Shown here piece by piece: positions 62,870-64,000 of a stretch of DNA of 64,000 nt (within the stretch, counting starts at the first letter, position 1; every line of letters starts with the position of its first letter). Below the pieces are notes generated by a model. That model did no database searches, had not been told where the DNA came from, and saw only the letters and a program-made list of their open reading frames with translations. The stretch spans positions 3,088,501-3,152,500 of the forward strand of contig NC_019703.1 in the NCBI RefSeq assembly GCF_000317045.1. The letters run 5' to 3'. Origin of the DNA: Geitlerinema sp. PCC 7407 (lineage in GTDB: Bacteria > Cyanobacteriota > Cyanobacteriia > PCC-7407). Both the position numbers and the translations under genes were made by a program.

Positions 62870-64000
62870 ATGGTTGCAGCTCCCCCTCCTATCCCTCGAT
62901 TTTCTAACCTTCTCAAGGATCACCCTGACGCAGGAGCGGCGATCGCCTGCGCGGTGCTCGTCTTCCTAGGCTGGCAGATGCTCAACTTCGGCTGGCTGGG
63001 CATAGCCCTCTGGGTCCTGGCGGCAGCCTATGTGATCGGTGGGTTCGAGAGTGCCCGCGAGGGGCTCACCACCCTTTTTGAAGAAAAAGAACTGGACGTG
63101 GACCTGCTGATGATCGTGGCCGCGCTGGGAGCCGCAGGTCTGGGACTCTGGCGACGGGAGTATTACCTGATCGTCGATGGGGCGGTTCTGATTCTGATTT
63201 TTGCGATCAGCGGGGCGCTAGAGGGGTACGCGATGCAGCGCACCGAGCGGAGCATCCAGGGTCTGATGAGCCTCACCGCTGATACGGCGCGCGTGATGCG
63301 CAGCGGCCAGGAGCACATTCTTCCCGTTGCGGACCTCCAGATCGGCGATCAGGTGCTGGTGAAGCCGGGAGAACTGGTGCCAACCGATGGCTTGGTGATC
63401 GAAGGATTTAGCACGCTCAACCAGGCTTCGATCACCGGAGAATCCATCCCGGTGGAAAGGACGATCGGCGATGAGGTCTTTGCAGGCACCCTCAACGGCA
63501 GCGGGGCGCTGCGGCTAAAAATTCACCAGCCGCCCGAAAGTAGCTTGATTCAGCGGGTGATCCGTCTGGTGCAGCAAGCGCAAACGGAAGCGCCCCCCTC
63601 TCAGCAGTTCATTGAGCGATTTGAGCGCGGCTACGCCAAGGTGATTGTGCTGGCCGGGATCTTGCTGGGTACGCTGCCTCCCTTTCTGCTGGGCTGGAAC
63701 TGGGAAGAGACGATCTACCGAGCCCTAATTTTTTTGGTAGTGGCATCTCCCTGCGCTTTGATGGCTTCGATTATGCCTGCGCTGCTGTCGGGCATCGCCA
63801 ATGGGGCGCGCCAAGGCATCTTGTTCAAGAACGGGGCGCAGCTAGAGCAGATCGGGCGCGTGCGGGCGATCGCCTTTGACAAGACCGGAACGCTGACCAC
63901 AGGCAACCTGCAAGTCGTGAGCGTGCTCTCGGCCCAGCCCTCTACCAACAAACTTCTGCAAGTGGCGGCGGCGCTGGAAAGCTTGTCCGAGCATCCCATC
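62870..64000 (+). CDS. coaT: Cobalt-exporting P1B-4-type ATPase (CoaT), partial at window end
   Basis: The first 377 codons of a heavy-metal P-type ATPase, cut off by the window end. About four hydrophobic segments precede the actuator motif 'ASITGESIPVE'. The metal-site motif in the following pair reads 'VVASPCALMAS', with Ser-Pro-Cys in place of Cys-Pro-Cys, which is diagnostic of the P1B-4 cobalt class. The phosphorylation site 'AFDKTGTLTTG' is present. No N-terminal Cys-x-x-Cys metal domain is seen. The ATG at 62870 is the first start after an in-frame stop. Divergent coaR and its operator make cobalt-dependent induction very likely. Confidence 0.95.
   Translation, partial: MVAAPPPIPRFSNLLKDHPDAGAAIACAVLVFLGWQMLNFGWLGIALWVLAAAYVIGGFESAREGLTTLFEEKELDVDLLMIVAALGAAGLGLWRREYYLIVDGAVLILIFAISGALEGYAMQRTERSIQGLMSLTADTARVMRSGQEHILPVADLQIGDQVLVKPGELVPTDGLVIEGFSTLNQASITGESIPVERTIGDEVFAGTLNGSGALRLKIHQPPESSLIQRVIRLVQQAQTEAPPSQQFIERFERGYAKVIVLAGILLGTLPPFLLGWNWEETIYRALIFLVVASPCALMASIMPALLSGIANGARQGILFKNGAQLEQIGRVRAIAFDKTGTLTTGNLQVVSVLSAQPSTNKLLQVAAALESLSEHPI

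Overview
The window is a stretch of cyanobacterial chromosome. The HIP1 octamer GCGATCGC recurs throughout, in genes and spacers alike. Many of the genes are cyanobacterial hallmarks: petM, ycf39, desA and desB, tocopherol cyclase, a Tab2-type protein, nblR-like, a DUF4327 protein, PEP-CTERM and SLH proteins, and a coaR/coaT pair. Base composition is fairly GC-rich and even. I saw no insertion sequence, prophage, CRISPR array or rRNA operon; the only RNA gene found is one tRNA-Arg(CCU). The organism is probably a mesophilic, non-marine-picoplankton cyanobacterium. The species cannot be fixed from this sequence alone.

Layout. 0.1-4 kb: an SLH/beta-helix envelope protein, a DUF1400 protein, a small conserved protein and a low-complexity-tail membrane protein. 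4-10 kb: the nus/inf block, transcribed leftward as rimP-nusA-ylxR-infB and closed by a clear terminator. 10-17.4 kb: a large membrane protein, tocopherol cyclase, tRNA-Arg, an intergenic region full of inverted repeats, then desB, a CPBP membrane protease and desA, a membrane-lipid group. 17.4-20.9 kb: a two-component cluster (hybrid kinase, Rcp1-like regulator, GAF-PAS kinase). 21-27.4 kb: a PEP-CTERM protein, an ABM-fold protein, a coiled-coil protein, clpP and a large multi-GAF protein. 27.8-35.6 kb: housekeeping genes (pyrD, prmA, fabG, mtnP, a y-type thioredoxin, Tab2-like) plus an apparently exported nucleotidyl-cyclase-domain protein. 35.6-43 kb: pdhB-secD-secF, an SGNH hydrolase, the bifunctional NAD(P)H-hydrate repair enzyme and a SPOR-like protein. 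43-50.5 kb: small conserved proteins, pdxA, petM, a zinc-type ArsR/SmtB sensor, ycf39, nadK, an NblR-like regulator and a DUF192 lipoprotein. 50.5-53 kb: a poorly coding stretch, a DUF2949 protein and a class V aminotransferase. 53-59.6 kb: a two-partner secretion pair arranged tail to tail, whose passenger ends in a CHAT caspase-like protease domain. 60-64 kb: an aldo/keto reductase, then kptA-coaR diverging from coaT, the latter cut off by the window end.

The most system-like parts are these. (1) The cobalt-efflux module: a MerR-CbiC fusion sensor (coaR) with a C-terminal Cys-His-Cys, a P1B-4-type SPC ATPase (coaT), a perfect 13-bp operator palindrome inside a 20-bp-spaced promoter, and an RNA 2'-phosphotransferase gene (kptA) tightly coupled behind coaR. 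(2) The convergent two-partner secretion/CHAT protease pair. (3) The cyclase-domain protein with an N-terminal signal peptide. Several operons are supported by ATGA stop/start overlaps (cyclase-like/YdjM-like, 144-aa membrane protein/Tab2-like, secD/secF) and several gene ends by strong hairpin terminators.
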